From Morinoia aosen (Eukaryota; Arthropoda; Malacostraca; Amphipoda; Talitridae), in the NCBI GenBank assembly GCA_030386875.1, contig CM059574.1, positions 4,533,934-4,597,933 of the forward strand: a stretch of DNA of 64,000 nucleotides, in the 5' to 3' direction. The notes below the pieces were generated by a model, which was not told the origin of the DNA, did no database searches, and worked only from the letters and a program-made list of their open reading frames with translations. Positions 10,019 to 20,983 of the stretch are shown here, in pieces. How positions within the stretch are numbered: the first letter of the stretch is position 1; each line of letters starts with the position of its first letter. The translations under genes and the position numbers were made by a program.

Positions 10019-11944
10019 CTACGATAGCCGAGACAGGAAATCTGTAAGGTGGTTGTCGACTCCCGGAAGGTGTTCTGCTCGGAACCTGAAAAGGCTGAAA
10101 AACAAAGCCCAGCGTTTCAATCGGGGGTTCAACTTGTCGGCCTGTTGCAAATAAAGGAGCGGTCGATGGTCGGTTTGTATCACAAATTCTCGTCCATACA
10201 GGTAGACCTCAAACTTCTGTAGAGCCCAGTAGATGCTTAACGCTTCTTTTTCAATGGTAGAATAGTTTATTTCTGCTCCTCTCAGTCGACGTGAAGCATA
10301 TGCTACCGGCGCGTAGTGACGGAAGTCTCGTTTGCTTGGCTGGAGGAGAGTTGCTCCAAGTCCAGTTTGGGAGGCATCTGTCCTCAGAATGAAAGGACAT
10401 CTGGGGTCTGGTAACTGTAAGACTGGTCTCTTGACTAACGCTGTCTTCAAACTTTCGAACAGATCTTCTGTTGTATCGGTCCAAGGTATTTGTTCTGGGG
10501 AGTTCTTCTTTAGAAAATCATGGAGTTTAGATGTCAGTTGAGAGTAGTTAGGAATGTACTGTTGGTAGTACCCAACTGTACTGAGAAAACTTCGGAGCTC
10601 CCGTTTGGTTTTTGGGAGTGGAGCCGATTTCAAGGCTTCGACTCGGTTCTCCACAGGCTGGATCTGATTACTGCTCAGTTGATGACCCAAATACTGGAGG
10701 CTGTCAAATCCGAATTCGCATTTGGACGGCTTCGCCTTAAGGCCATGTCGAGAGAGAGCTTCGAACAGTTTAGCTAATGCTGTGCAATGATCTTCCCAGG
10801 TTGTCGAGGCGATTAAGATGTCGTCCATATAGACCTCGGTGTCTTGCAGTCCTGCAGTGATTTGACGTATAAGGCGGGAAAAAGTGGCTGGAGCATTTGC
10901 TAGGCCGAAAGGCAGTACGTTGAATTCATAGAGGCCAGACCTAGTTTTGAAGGCGGTGTATTGGCGGGACTCAGGGTGTAGAGGTACTTGCCAATATCCA
11001 CTGGTCAGATCCATTTTGCTGAATATTGTTTTGCCAGCTAAATTGGTGAAAATAGCAGTGGTGTCTGCTATCGGCTCGGCATCGAATACTGTCTGGCTGT
11101 TGAGGTGCCTGCAGTCCAGACAAAATCGGTGGGTTCCGTCTTTCTTTCGGACAGCAAGGAGCGGTGAATAGTAAGGTGATGTGGATGGCGTCACGATTCC
11201 CATCTTCATCCACTTCTCTAAACTTGACCGCAGTTCAGGCTCCAGCGCTAAGGGAAGTGGATACAAATGTTGAAGTCGAAAACTGGAAGGGTCCTTCAAT
11301 TTTATTTCATGAACTGCCGTGCTGGTTCTTCCGGGAGTATATGTGAAAAGATCGCGATATTCTTCAAGTAGTTCCTGGAGTTCTGAGCGTTGTGTTGTAG
11401 TCAACGTAGAGGAGATGAGACAGTCTTCAATGGTTTCTCCGACGGGTGACGGTATCTCTGGTTCTTTCCGGTCAAGTTCTTCTTCTTCGCAGGTAGGTTC
11501 TAGGGCAAGGCCAACCGCTGCAAATGCTTCCTCTACTCTCTCGTCGTCCTCCTCGCGATCTTTCTCGCTTGGTGAGGCGGAACTTTGCTGCTCCCGGTCG
11601 TGGTACTGGCGAAGGAGGTTGATGTGATAGACTTTGTTGTTTCCATCCACGTCCAATGTATAGGTATAGGTTCCCAGGCGTGATTCCACTGTATAGGGAC
11701 CTTTCCAAGTCATAAGTAGCTTCTTTCGAGAATCGGGCAGAAATACGAGGACTTTATCTCCTTGCTTTAGAGTTCGCATCTTGATACGTCTGTTGAAGAA
11801 CTTGGCGTTTTTCTCTTGGCTCCTGTTTAGATTCTCGCGAGCGATTTTACATGTTTCTTTCAATCGGTGCTTCATTTCCATCAAATACTGAGCAGTGCTC
11901 GTGTCATCTTGCAAGCTCCCATCGGTCCAGCATTCCTTGAGCAC
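10019..11944 (-). CDS. pol: Integrase C-terminus, reverse transcriptase and RNase H
   Basis: An open frame of 641 codons. The first ~100 residues hold the integrase C-terminal GPY/F module (WKGPYTVESRLGTYTYTLDV and VYHINLLRQYHD). A Glu/Asp-rich linker follows, then a Ty3/gypsy-type reverse transcriptase with FSKMDLTSGYWQVPL, LPFGLANAPATFSR and the active-site box VYMDDILIAS. The C-terminal RNase H has its acidic residues in LRTDASQTGLG, EKEALSIYWAL and TDHRPLLYLQQ. The order GPY/F then RT, in one open frame, shows directly that integrase precedes RT. The annotated methionine is only the first one in the frame; the natural product would be a longer polyprotein made from gag-pol. The RT and RNase H parts look intact. 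Confidence 0.9.
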   Translation of the reverse strand: MLKECWTDGSLQDDTSTAQYLMEMKHRLKETCKIARENLNRSQEKNAKFFNRRIKMRTLKQGDKVLVFLPDSRKKLLMTWKGPYTVESRLGTYTYTLDVDGNNKVYHINLLRQYHDREQQSSASPSEKDREEDDERVEEAFAAVGLALEPTCEEEELDRKEPEIPSPVGETIEDCLISSTLTTTQRSELQELLEEYRDLFTYTPGRTSTAVHEIKLKDPSSFRLQHLYPLPLALEPELRSSLEKWMKMGIVTPSTSPYYSPLLAVRKKDGTHRFCLDCRHLNSQTVFDAEPIADTTAIFTNLAGKTIFSKMDLTSGYWQVPLHPESRQYTAFKTRSGLYEFNVLPFGLANAPATFSRLIRQITAGLQDTEVYMDDILIASTTWEDHCTALAKLFEALSRHGLKAKPSKCEFGFDSLQYLGHQLSSNQIQPVENRVEALKSAPLPKTKRELRSFLSTVGYYQQYIPNYSQLTSKLHDFLKKNSPEQIPWTDTTEDLFESLKTALVKRPVLQLPDPRCPFILRTDASQTGLGATLLQPSKRDFRHYAPVAYASRRLRGAEINYSTIEKEALSIYWALQKFEVYLYGREFVIQTDHRPLLYLQQADKLNPRLKRWALFFSLFRFRAEHLPGVDNHLTDFLSRLS

Positions 11945-14504
11945 GGTTAAAGGTCCACGGACGCGATGGCCGTAGATGAGTTCGAAAGGAGAATACCAGG
12001 TTGAGGCCTAAGGACCATCTCGATAAGCAAAAAGGAGTGAAGGCAGATACAGGTCCCAATCTCGCGGCTGTTCTACGGCTAACTTCCGCAACATGACTTT
12101 GAGCGTACCATTGAAGCGTTCGACTATGCCGTTCGATTGGGCATGGTATAATGGCGTCAATCGGTGCTGGATACCGACGAGTTTCAGGAAAGCTTCGAAG
12201 GTTGTAGCTAGCTGTGAACTGAGTGCCGTTGTCGCTTGTTAGCGTGTGAGGGAAACCAACTCTGCTGCAGATTTCGAGTAGCTCCTGGGCGACTGTTTCT
12301 GCATCTATATGTCTGAGCGGGGCTGCGTCTGCGTACCGAGTTGCTTGGTCCACCACGGTGAGAATGTATCGGTGGCCACGTGCCGAAGCTGGTTGTAATG
12401 GGCCTACCAAATCAACACTGAGCGCGGAGAATGGAGTGGTGATCGGTGGGGTTGAGATAGGTGTCTTTCTTGGTCGAGATGGAGCGTGCGTCTGGCAGGT
12501 ATGACAGGAGTGACAGTATTGGGCCACATCTTTTGCTAGGGACGGCCAATAAAAATCTCGTTCTAGTCGAGCCTGAGTCTTCTTTTGGGAATAATGGCCA
12601 GCAAGTGGATTGTCGTGAGCCATTTCCAAGATTTGTGGGCGCACGCTTGAAGAGGCTACAAGTTGATGGGTTTCCTGACCGTCTCGTGACGTTTTCCGAT
12701 GGAGAACGCCGTCATGGAGTTCAAAGGTAATGACTCTGCCATCCTTGTGCGTGTCTTCTTTGCCGGTGTCAACTTTCTTGAATAAAAGCTGCAATGTTTT
12801 GCACTCCCGCTGTAATTTTTTGATGTCTTCTTTGTTGTGTTGCAATATATCGACAGTGCTTGGTGCGGCAGGGGGATCTTCGATCGCTTTTGCTGCTGCC
12901 CTTGTGACAACGTGAGAGACTTCTGCAGCAACTGGCTGCTCTTCATAGTCGGTCATATGTTCTTCGAAGGAGGTGGTTCCGGGGACTCGGCCGAGGATGA
13001 CATCATGGGAGAGCTCTTCCATGGCTACGGCTGTCACCTCTCCGTGGTAATAGGAGCAAACGAGAAAGACTCGGGCAAGAGGCGCTTCGAAAGAGTGATT
13101 GTTGGCCAGCCGTACGGTAATTTCCTTCTTCAAAATGGCGTCAGCTGGGACGAGAGCCTTCTTGACGAAGACCGCCGTTGCTCCTCCATCGAGTAGTACT
13201 TGAACGGGTTGTTGGTTCACGGTGCCAGAGCATGTTTTCAGCTGTCCCAATTCGATCAGCTTGTTCGAGGCGATGTGATTGCATGCGACTGGGGGAATAT
13301 CGTCGTATTCATCTGCTTCTTCATGCGTTGCTAGATTGTTTACTCGAGCGGTAGTACTGGAGATAGGTGGGCTTGCATGGGCTGCTCCATTACTGTGACC
13401 ATCACCTTGCCTCCTCTGCAATTGGCGGCACTCGTCACTGGAATGCGATTGGTTGGGGCCATGAAAAGTACAGTAAAATCCATTGTAAGGTCCTCGTTGT
13501 TCGCGCTGCGGAGTGTTGACCGATCCTGAGCGGGTGGGACCACCACGTGTGTTAGAAGTTCTTGGCGGCGTTCCTCGAGAGTTGTTGCTGGAGTTGGGTG
13601 ATCTTGCTGGAGTGCTCGGGGCTCGGACAGGAAATGTCGCGCGTCGCTCTGGTGCTCCTGATGCTTTGAGTGCTGGAGGGCCCGCATCCGTCGATGATGT
13701 CAGTGTGCGACCCTTACAAAGCTGATGGAGCGATGTATGAGGTCTTGCTTGTAAGAAGCTATCACCTTGCTCTCCTAGGCTTGCGACTGTGTTACCACCC
13801 CTATCACGCAACTGAGTAGCGAGGAAGGGCGGCAAGCTTGAATAAGCTCGGTCAACAATTAGGAAGTCACGAAGAGTCTTGTAGTTGGCTTCGATGTTGC
13901 ATCCTTTTAACCAAGCGTCAAAGGCTTGTTCGAGTCGCCGTAGGTAACGTGACATATTGTCGCCTTCTTCTGGCTTCAATTCGTAGTAGTTGCCACGTAG
14001 TTTTGCAGGATTAACTTTATGAGCATCTAGTTGGAGCAATTTAATTTCAGGAAGCTTGAAGCGATCTGCTGCGGGCAGGGTATCGATGAGTCGACGTTCC
14101 TTCGGTGTGATCAAATTATGGAGCATGACAACAGCATCGACTTCAGTAAATCCCATCGCTGTGGTGTGAGTGCAGAAGCGTTGCAAGAATTCGTCCATCC
14201 TTTCTTTCGTGGGATCGAATGGAGCCGGTGGAGGTATCTTCACTCTAGCATTTTGGGGAGCGATTTGAGCATCGAGTTGTCGGAGTCTGAGCTCGTGGTC
14301 TCGTTGTGCTGCTTCTCGTTCCGCTGCTCGTTCTGCGGCTTCTCGTTCCGCTGCTCGTTCTTCTCGTTCCGCTGCTCGTTCTGCGGCTTCTTCCAAATGC
14401 CTCAGGCGGCTGGTAAATTCTTCCCGGTACTCCGCATCGGTGGGAGTGAGGCCGAGGGCTTCGACGTATTCTCGAGCTTGAGCGACGAGGTTCATCTTGT
14501 TCAA
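11904..14504 (-). CDS. gag-pol: Gag, protease and integrase core (frameshifted in integrase)
   Basis: 866 codons. Residues ~35-75 are an Ala/Glu/Arg repeat likely to form a coiled coil. Residues ~80-430 are gag, ending in a Cys/His cluster (YCTFHGPNQSHSSDEC, near 345-360). The protease active site near residue 438 reads VLLDGGATAVF, with DGG in place of the usual DTG/DSG. Integrase follows with an HHCC zinc finger (HDNPLAGHY ... YCHSCHTCQ) and two of the three catalytic acids (LSVDLVGPL and TSDNGTQFT). Just after the second aspartate, near 12210, a frameshift moves the frame. The continuation with the catalytic glutamate (GIVERFNG) lies in another frame and has a TAG at 12008-12010. The last ~100 residues of this frame are therefore out-of-frame sequence. 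The start ATG lies 97 bases inside the 5' LTR. Confidence 0.85.
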   Translation of the reverse strand: MNKMNLVAQAREYVEALGLTPTDAEYREEFTSRLRHLEEAAERAAEREERAAEREAAERAAEREAAQRDHELRLRQLDAQIAPQNARVKIPPPAPFDPTKERMDEFLQRFCTHTTAMGFTEVDAVVMLHNLITPKERRLIDTLPAADRFKLPEIKLLQLDAHKVNPAKLRGNYYELKPEEGDNMSRYLRRLEQAFDAWLKGCNIEANYKTLRDFLIVDRAYSSLPPFLATQLRDRGGNTVASLGEQGDSFLQARPHTSLHQLCKGRTLTSSTDAGPPALKASGAPERRATFPVRAPSTPARSPNSSNNSRGTPPRTSNTRGGPTRSGSVNTPQREQRGPYNGFYCTFHGPNQSHSSDECRQLQRRQGDGHSNGAAHASPPISSTTARVNNLATHEEADEYDDIPPVACNHIASNKLIELGQLKTCSGTVNQQPVQVLLDGGATAVFVKKALVPADAILKKEITVRLANNHSFEAPLARVFLVCSYYHGEVTAVAMEELSHDVILGRVPGTTSFEEHMTDYEEQPVAAEVSHVVTRAAAKAIEDPPAAPSTVDILQHNKEDIKKLQRECKTLQLLFKKVDTGKEDTHKDGRVITFELHDGVLHRKTSRDGQETHQLVASSSVRPQILEMAHDNPLAGHYSQKKTQARLERDFYWPSLAKDVAQYCHSCHTCQTHAPSRPRKTPISTPPITTPFSALSVDLVGPLQPASARGHRYILTVVDQATRYADAAPLRHIDAETVAQELLEICSRVGFPHTLTSDNGTQFTASYNLRSFPETRRYPAPIDAIIPCPIERHSRTLQWYAQSHVAEVSRRTAARLGPVSAFTPFCLSRWSLGLNLVFSFRTHLRPSRPWTFNRAQGMLDRWELAR

Positions 14505-14578
14505 GTGATGCGGTGTCCGCTTAGTTGATTAGAACCCAGAAATCCCAGACAACGTTGGTAGTCGCGCAAAGCTTCTGG

Positions 14579-14596
14579 GTCCCTGTTCGGGCGCCA
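14579..14596 (-). other. Primer-binding site, tRNA-Lys type
   Basis: On the plus strand GTCCCTGTTCGGGCGCCA equals the last 18 bases of the tRNA-Lys family used as primer by lentiviruses. On the element strand it starts TGGCGCCC. It sits 5 bases (14597-14601) inside the 5' LTR. Confidence 0.85.
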
Positions 14597-14601
14597 GAAT
14601 A

Positions 14602-15582
14602 TATCGATACCGTCGTGCGGTCGACGTGAGGGTTCGTGGAAAAGGGGCTGTCTTCTGTACAGCTACCTTTTCCGGGGCGCTAGCTTTTCTTCGCAGCTGC
14701 CCTTCCTGAGGTTCGTGTGGGTACCGCCTACGCCGTAATCAGTCCGCTAGGGCAACAGAAGTAATTCTGTTAGTGCCGAACTACGGCGGTATCGTTGTGT
14801 GTGGGGGGTGAGGTTAGTGTGGGTACCACCTGCGCCGTATTCAGTCCGCTAGGGCAACAGAAGTAAATTCTGTTATGTGCCGAACTACGGTGGTACCGCT
14901 AGGGTGAGGTGTGTGTGTGGGTACCACATACGCCGTAATAAGTCCGCTAGGGCAACAGAAGTAAATTCTGTTAGTGCCGAACTACGGTAGTACCGTTAGG
15001 AAGACGAGCAACTGTCTGCGCCGTATGAGACCGCTAGGGCAACAGAAGTGAATTCTGTTAGTGCCGAACTGCGACAGCGTCTTCCTATCGACAAACTATG
15101 CGAAATAGTTCGTCCTTCCGAGGTGGCTCCTTAAACCCCTTATTAGGCGAGGTGTCGTATACGACTAAAGCCTGTGTCAACAAGGAGAAAGGAAACTCTT
15201 TTCACCTCAGGGTGTGACTTGTTCAATGCTGAATCTCTTTGAAGTCCCTATCACATACACTGATATATTTTAACAAAGACAGTGATTTATTTTCTATTGC
15301 AAAAATAGTGCGTACAGACGTGAGCTACTGCATAACAGGGTACAACACTCAAAATTGCATTCAAAATATTAGTCGTATTCAGCTAGATAACACAAAAAAC
15401 ATTGGAATATCAACATGTAATACAAATGATATTTAAGGGCTAACTAAAGTAAATGCACAAACGCAACATCAGCGCGGGGAAATAGATAAGTCGGCGTTCA
15501 GAGAGCTGGACACACGAAGAAAATACTTAAGATAAGGGGTAACTAACACAAAAAGGCTCGACAACCCCTGTGCGGCCTGACA
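14602..15582 (-). repeat. 5' LTR of the Gmr1-like element
   Basis: 981 bp, pairs with 9015-9996. Its inner end has TA where the other copy has TG. The hairpin array is at 14720-15086. The promoter and poly(A) signals should lie here but are not clear by eye. Confidence 0.9.
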
Positions 15583-15587
15583 ATGGT

Positions 15588-16727
15588 AGAACTTATTCTG
15601 ATAGAATTCTTTTCAAGGTGCTCCGACAAAATTCTTAGGTATAAATGTGTTCTATTGAACTTAAAAACATTTCAAACACCAATTAAAGGTGTACTTCTGC
15701 TGAAATTAAATTCTCTATTTTTTTGGTTCTATTTTAGTGTTGTTGCCCATGTACAATTATGTTTAAAAATATATATCTTTTGTAAATTTACCATTGTAAA
15801 ATACTATTTTAATGACAACATTTTGACATCAATATTGGTTTTGGTGCTATGGAAATGACGGCCATACACACAACATAACTGCAGTTTATTTTATGGCCAA
15901 TATTGATTTTGTTCTTGTCTACAATTTTAATAATTTTGTTTTCATAGATAGGTAATATGGTAGATTTTGTAGTGTGTTCTCCCTCAGGCTGCTTTACACT
16001 CCGGGCAGACTTGTGAATATCTATTGACTTGTGAATATCGATAGACTTGTGAAATATCTTTGCCCGAAGTGAGTGCCTGAGGTGCAAACGAACCCGACAG
16101 GATAAGGAATACACAACTGGAATAAAGGCCGTATTATTGAGAAGATCGCCGACAGTATGGCACATGAGGTAAATGATTACAGGCAGGTAGTATAGTACAC
16201 AGGGACGACTTGGAGGACCGACGGTTGTCGGTAAGTCGCGTTGTGCGTGCCGTGGCGTAGCGGTGCCGTCGAGGTGGCGATGGAGGCCGAGAGGCTACTG
16301 CTTGCTGAGCAGCCGAGACTAGTGAATGTCGGAGTCACTGCGCGGAGAGTCGCAGGGAGAAGTCTTGTGTGAGCTGCTGTGAGGAGGCTCGCTGGAAGGC
16401 TTGTGTAAGCCGTTGCAGTGACGAGGCTCGCAGGAAGAAGACTTGTGTGAATACCAGGGTTCCTGCGAGTGCACTGAGTGAGCTGAGCGAACTGAACTGC
16501 GTTCGTTCGTTCGATGCTTATAGAAAAGACGGAGATAGGGTTTGACGCAGAGTGTGTCGGGAAGAGAAGGGGTGAAACGGAAAAGGATAGATAGGAAACT
16601 GATAGAGATGCGCTTTGCGCATATGATGCTAGTGTTAGGGGGTAATTTTTTGTAGGTAGTTTGAGGGTGGTAGAAGTTAATTACCCGTCAGGGTTTTGTA
16701 TGGTTGGGTATTTAGTTACTATGCATC
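15588..16727. other. Gene-free stretch with repeat relics
   Basis: No coding similarity is seen. 15925-15968 contains CATAGATAGGTAATATGGTA plus flanks and matches, inverted, 26709-26757 (about 32 of 35 bases in the best block). GC-richer DNA at 16200-16560 holds about three diverged units of ~40 bp (16353-16455) built on a GAGGCTCGC...AAG(A)CTTGTGTGA theme. Confidence 0.4.
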
Positions 16728-19112
16728 TTTAGAGATTTCAATGTTGACCTAACGGACAAAAACAATCAGCTAAGCAAACTATTGTATAAACTAAGCTTAT
16801 CACAAATGGTCAAAGAACCGACTCGCATCACTAAAGTCTCTGCAACTCTCCTCGATCTAGAAATCACAAATAATCCCACCGCAATACTTAGTACAGTAAT
16901 ATCACCTGCTATTTCCGATCACCACTCTATAGAATGTGAAATTAATATTGCGAAGGAAAGACAAAAATACCGCTTAATGACCTATCGCTCGCAAAGGCAC
17001 ATTTCAGCAGAACTATTTCAAGAAAAACTACTCGATACCGAATTCCAGAAAATGATGCAATCTGACGATGTTGACATACAAGTGTCAATTTTCAACGAGA
17101 ACTTCACAGCAGCTCTCGACGAATGTGCACCTTACGTCACCAAAAAAACCAAGCCAAAACGGACTGTTTGGATTACTGACGAAGTTAAAGAGATGAGCAG
17201 AATAAAGAAAGCTAACTTGCGAGAGTACAAAAACAATAGATCAAACAGTACCTTATACAAGAGATATAAAGAACATGAAAAAATTCTTCGAAAGAAAATC
17301 ACTGAAGCGAAACAAACTCACTTCCACCAGGCACTGATAACGGCTAAAAATAACCCGAAGCGAACTTGGGAAATCATTAGTGTGGTAGCCCCATATAAAA
17401 ATTTAGATCGCATAAGTAATTTTGAAAATCCCTTGGCAACAGCCACGGATTTCAACACATTCTTTTCAAAAGTAGGGGCTCAAGTTTTCAGTGAGGTGTG
17501 TACCAATCCAGATGTAACGACAATTAAAAATTCATGCCCCACTGCACCCTCGAGGACTGATGTCAAGTGGAGACCACGCCCTGTCGATTTACCAGAGTTA
17601 CGAAACATCTTATACTTACTAAAAAACACAAAGGCAGTTGGACATGATGGTATCAGTCTTCAATATATCAAAAACAGTTTCCCTGTTACAGCACCATGGA
17701 TTCGTCTGATAATTAATACATCAATAGTAACCAATACGTTTCCAAACCAATGGAAACACTCCATTATTAGACCGTTGCACAAAAGTGGTGACCTAAATAC
17801 AGCATCAAACTACAGGCCCATCAGTCTTTTGCCTGTCATGTCCAAACTATTGGAGAAAGTGGTGACAAATCAACTGTCATTTCACCTGGACGAGCCAAAT
17901 TTACTCCACCAAAATCAATATGCCTATAGAAGAAATACTAGCACTCAAGACGCTCTGCTCAATATATCTGAAAAAATATACAGTGACATCGATCAAAAGA
18001 ATGTAACACTCTTGCTACTACTCGATCTCTCTAAGGCGTTCGATAGCGTCCAACATGAAAGACTTCTACGTAAAATACTGAACTTGGGAATAGACACGCA
18101 ATGGTTTGAAAGTTACTTGTCAAATCGATCTCATGCAGTCCGCATAGAAAACAAATTGTCCCCATTCATTCAAAACAATTTTGGTGTTCCCCAAGGATCC
18201 ATTCTTGGTCCGCTACTGTTTTCTATTTTCATTAATGATTTCCCTCCAATGCCTTCTAACACACGGATCTCAATGTATGCAGATGATGTTCAAATTGCAA
18301 TAACAAGTTCTGTATCGGAAATACCACAGACGCAAGTTAAAGCCGAAACTTTACTGACTAGCCTGAAATCATGGTACGACCGTAATGGTCTCAAATTAAA
18401 TGCTAATAAAACACAATGCATTATTTTTGGATCCAAAGATGCAATTAAAAAAACTTCAGATCTTACTCTTGCAGTTGGAAATGATAAAATTAATGCATCA
18501 GAAAAAGTTAAAAATCTAGGTATCTGGTTCGATAGAAATATGTCCTTCAAATCTCACGTTGAGACTACTTGCAACAAAATCTACGGAACTTTAATGTTTT
18601 TTCATCGTATAAAAAGTATGCTAGACGAAAAATCCAGATTATTAGCCATTCAATCCCTTGTGTTATCGCGCATTGACTACTGCAGCCTAGTATGGGGAGA
18701 CTTACCTCAATACCTTCAAAGGGACTTACAAAAATGCATGAATTTTGCAGCCAAGGTGGTATGCAACGGTAATTTCAAAAGAAGTGATCACGTAACCCCT
18801 CTCCTCAATAAACTCGGCTGGATCCCTATCCAAGAAAGGCTCCTCATGCAGAAGGCCCAATACGTATTCTCCTCGTTATATCTTCCTCAGAGCAATGCTG
18901 AGATAGTGCGTTTCCATCCACCCACTGTAACCAATCAAAAACCGAACAGAAACAATAATGTCTTAGTCAACTATCGTTCATCTCACTTAGGGCAGAAGGC
19001 TCTGTCCATATCAGGCGCCTTACTGTGGAACAAACTTCCCCTGAGTATTAAAGTCCCTCAAAGACCGAGAGAATTTAAAGCCAAAATAACTCGTCATCTT
19101 GTGTCTCAATAA
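16728..19112 (+). pseudogene. LINE ORF2: endonuclease C-terminus and reverse transcriptase
   Basis: Open from 16728 to 19112, with the first ATG at 16782. It begins within the last third of an APE-type endonuclease (SDHHSIECEI is the conserved SDH region). A basic linker follows, then a reverse transcriptase: TKAVGHDGISLQYIK, SNYRPISLLPVMSKLLEK, LLLLDLSKAFDSV, NNFGVPQGSILGPLLFS and the active site SMYADDVQI. The C-terminal domain ends with SISGALLWNKLPLSIK, common in CR1/L2/jockey-type LINEs. The remaining frame is intact, which suggests recent insertion. Lacking the first endonuclease part and ORF1, it is dead on arrival. The clade is by motif likeness; placement among Daphne/CR1/L2 needs a tree. 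Confidence 0.85.
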
Positions 19113-20862
19113 TAATCCTTAGTTACAGAACATACTGAATGAGTACTGACGAATCTCATTTACCTGGTATCTCCATTGCTGAACAATCTCCCTCGCTCAT
19201 TGTTTTATAATTCAAGACATCAAACAACAGTTTTGAAGTATGCGTAGGTATTATGATTTGACCGCCTATACGTTGTCATTTGCGGACATGCTTACTTGTA
19301 TATGTGTGTACGTATATAGGTGTGTGTGCGCATATGGGTGTGTATATGTGCACGTACAACTGTGTGCACTAGAGTAGATGAACCAGTCGAAGGTGCATTT
19401 TATGTCATTCCTCTGCGTTTCTGTGCAAGCATCAAACTAGACCGTCATGGTACCTATGTGTGTGTGTGTTGATCAATTACAGACATTCTGCACCATATTA
19501 CAAAGATAATGTATTTTTTATATAATATGAAATTGTAAAGCATCCATGTAAAAAAAATAAATTCGTTGTGTGATCATCCATTTATACTGCAGTAATATAC
19601 TTATTCGGCTTATAGTTATATGCCCATAATAATGTGATACCTATGTTTGTTTATCAATTGACGACAATTTGCGCCATATTTCAAAGATAATGGGATTTTT
19701 TTCTAATATGAAACCTTTATAGGACATTAATGTTTTCTTTCTTATTCACGTCCCACAATCGTTTTCATGTTTCTGACTTAAGTAGACTGTTTTGTGCCAC
19801 TATTTTTAGTACGAAATTTTATAAAATTCATGCTATAATAAAAGATATTTTCTCCGTTTCCCTCGATTGGAATTCTGGTTTATACTGACTAGTTTACGCT
19901 GATATTTTCGCACATGCTTACTTGTGTAAATGTGTACGTGTCCACGCTATGCGTATGACACTCTGTAGAATGCGTATGTATTGCCTCGATGCATAGAAAT
20001 GCATTTATGTATGCTTACGAGTTAGGTGTAAATATGTGCGTGGGTATATGTGTGCATGTGTATGTGCAAATATTTACATGTATACGTGCACATATGTGTG
20101 TACTAGACTGACAACTAGCATTTTACTAGAGATAATGGTCTTTTTTCTGTGCACTCTCAACTTGTAACATTACCTAACTCGTCATATCTTTAGTATTGTA
20201 AAGCATTCATGTAAAAACTATACATTTGTTGTGCGATCATCCATTTATATTTAAATAAAATGCATGTTAACTAATGACCGTTATGTTAAAATTGTTGAAT
20301 CAGAAATACAAAACCTATAATCTTCTTGGTCCTCATGCTTATATGTACACATATGTATATATGTGTGTGTGTGTGTGTGTATGTGTGTGTGAGTGTGTAT
20401 ATGGATATATACACACATGCATACGTATGTGTACATATGTGTGTATATGGATATATATTTATATATATTTATATTTTTCTTTTTTTCATGCTTCCTTAAA
20501 ATGACACTTGTGAACATTGACCGAAACAAGCGATTTCATATATTATTTCCTCGCGTCAAGAATTGCGAAGTTTTATGTCATGTACATGTAAACTGTCAAA
20601 AGTGTTTTCACCCCACAATGAAAATGCATCGTCTATGAAATTGTGTTATCTCTTACAATTATCATTACATGTATTATCAAATGTAGATTAAGCTAGATTA
20701 GGAGTTCATTGCCCTCAATCATTTCTTTTGACTAGTGACACGAGTTTTTCAATACTCGTGTGTGTGTATCATCTAAGTGTATTAATTTTAAGATATTTTA
20801 AAAACCAATGATGGTACTTTTGTACCATCTCTATTGGAAATAAACCGTTTCTTTTTTTCTTT
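19113..20862 (+). other. 3' UTR of LINE copy 1, with TG/TA-rich tracts
   Basis: Non-coding. A degenerate ~180-660 bp pattern repeats: GATCAATTACAGACATTCTG... at 19467 and TATCAATTGACGACAATTTG... at 19645. GATCATCCATTTATA occurs at about 19573 and 20238. Alternating TG/TA tracts are densest at 20340-20460. An AATAAA lies at 20841. Confidence 0.6.
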
Positions 20863-20983
20863 AATACCGGACGTGGGTGGGTTGGCTTGCCGTAGGGGTT
20901 AAGTCTCTCTTCTAGCACAAAACATGTGCTTGAGTCGGTGCTGGTCAGTCGAGTGTGTCCGTCCGTCCGTCGTTAGAGTCGTG

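Larger units (their letters stand above)
9015..15582 (-). mobile_element. LTR retrotransposon with Gmr1-like gene order
   Basis: A near-complete 6,568-bp element on the minus strand. The LTRs at 9015-9996 and 14602-15582 start TG/TA and end CA. They are flanked by the 5-bp duplication ATGGT (9010-9014 and 15583-15587). By eye they differ at roughly 20 positions in 982, about 2%. The primer-binding site matches the 3' end of tRNA-Lys. Coding order on the element strand is gag, protease, integrase, reverse transcriptase, RNase H. Ty3/gypsy elements normally put integrase last. A Ty3/gypsy-type RT combined with integrase-first order is the hallmark of the Gmr1-like group. One frameshift and one stop fall in the integrase. 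Confidence 0.9.
16728..20862 (+). mobile_element. 5'-truncated LINE (CR1/L2/Daphne-like), copy 1
   Basis: Similarity to the second LINE copy begins abruptly at 16728, inside the endonuclease motif (FRDFNVD here, FGDFNVD there near 40885), so the 5' part and ORF1 are missing. It ends in a long 3' UTR. The terminus, TTGGAAATAAAC plus TTTC-rich sequence (20837-20862), matches the end of copy 2 (45051-45100), including upstream TTTAAGA...TTTTAAAA. Such truncation is usual for target-primed reverse transcription. Confidence 0.8.

Noticed and set aside
10332-14528. Several plus-strand open frames of 60-165 codons across the Gmr1-like element
   Set aside because: They are antisense to well-supported gag-pol frames and show no conserved motifs.
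20274-20529. Open frames in the TG/TA-rich tract
   Set aside because: They encode simple alternating residues from microsatellite DNA within a LINE 3' UTR.
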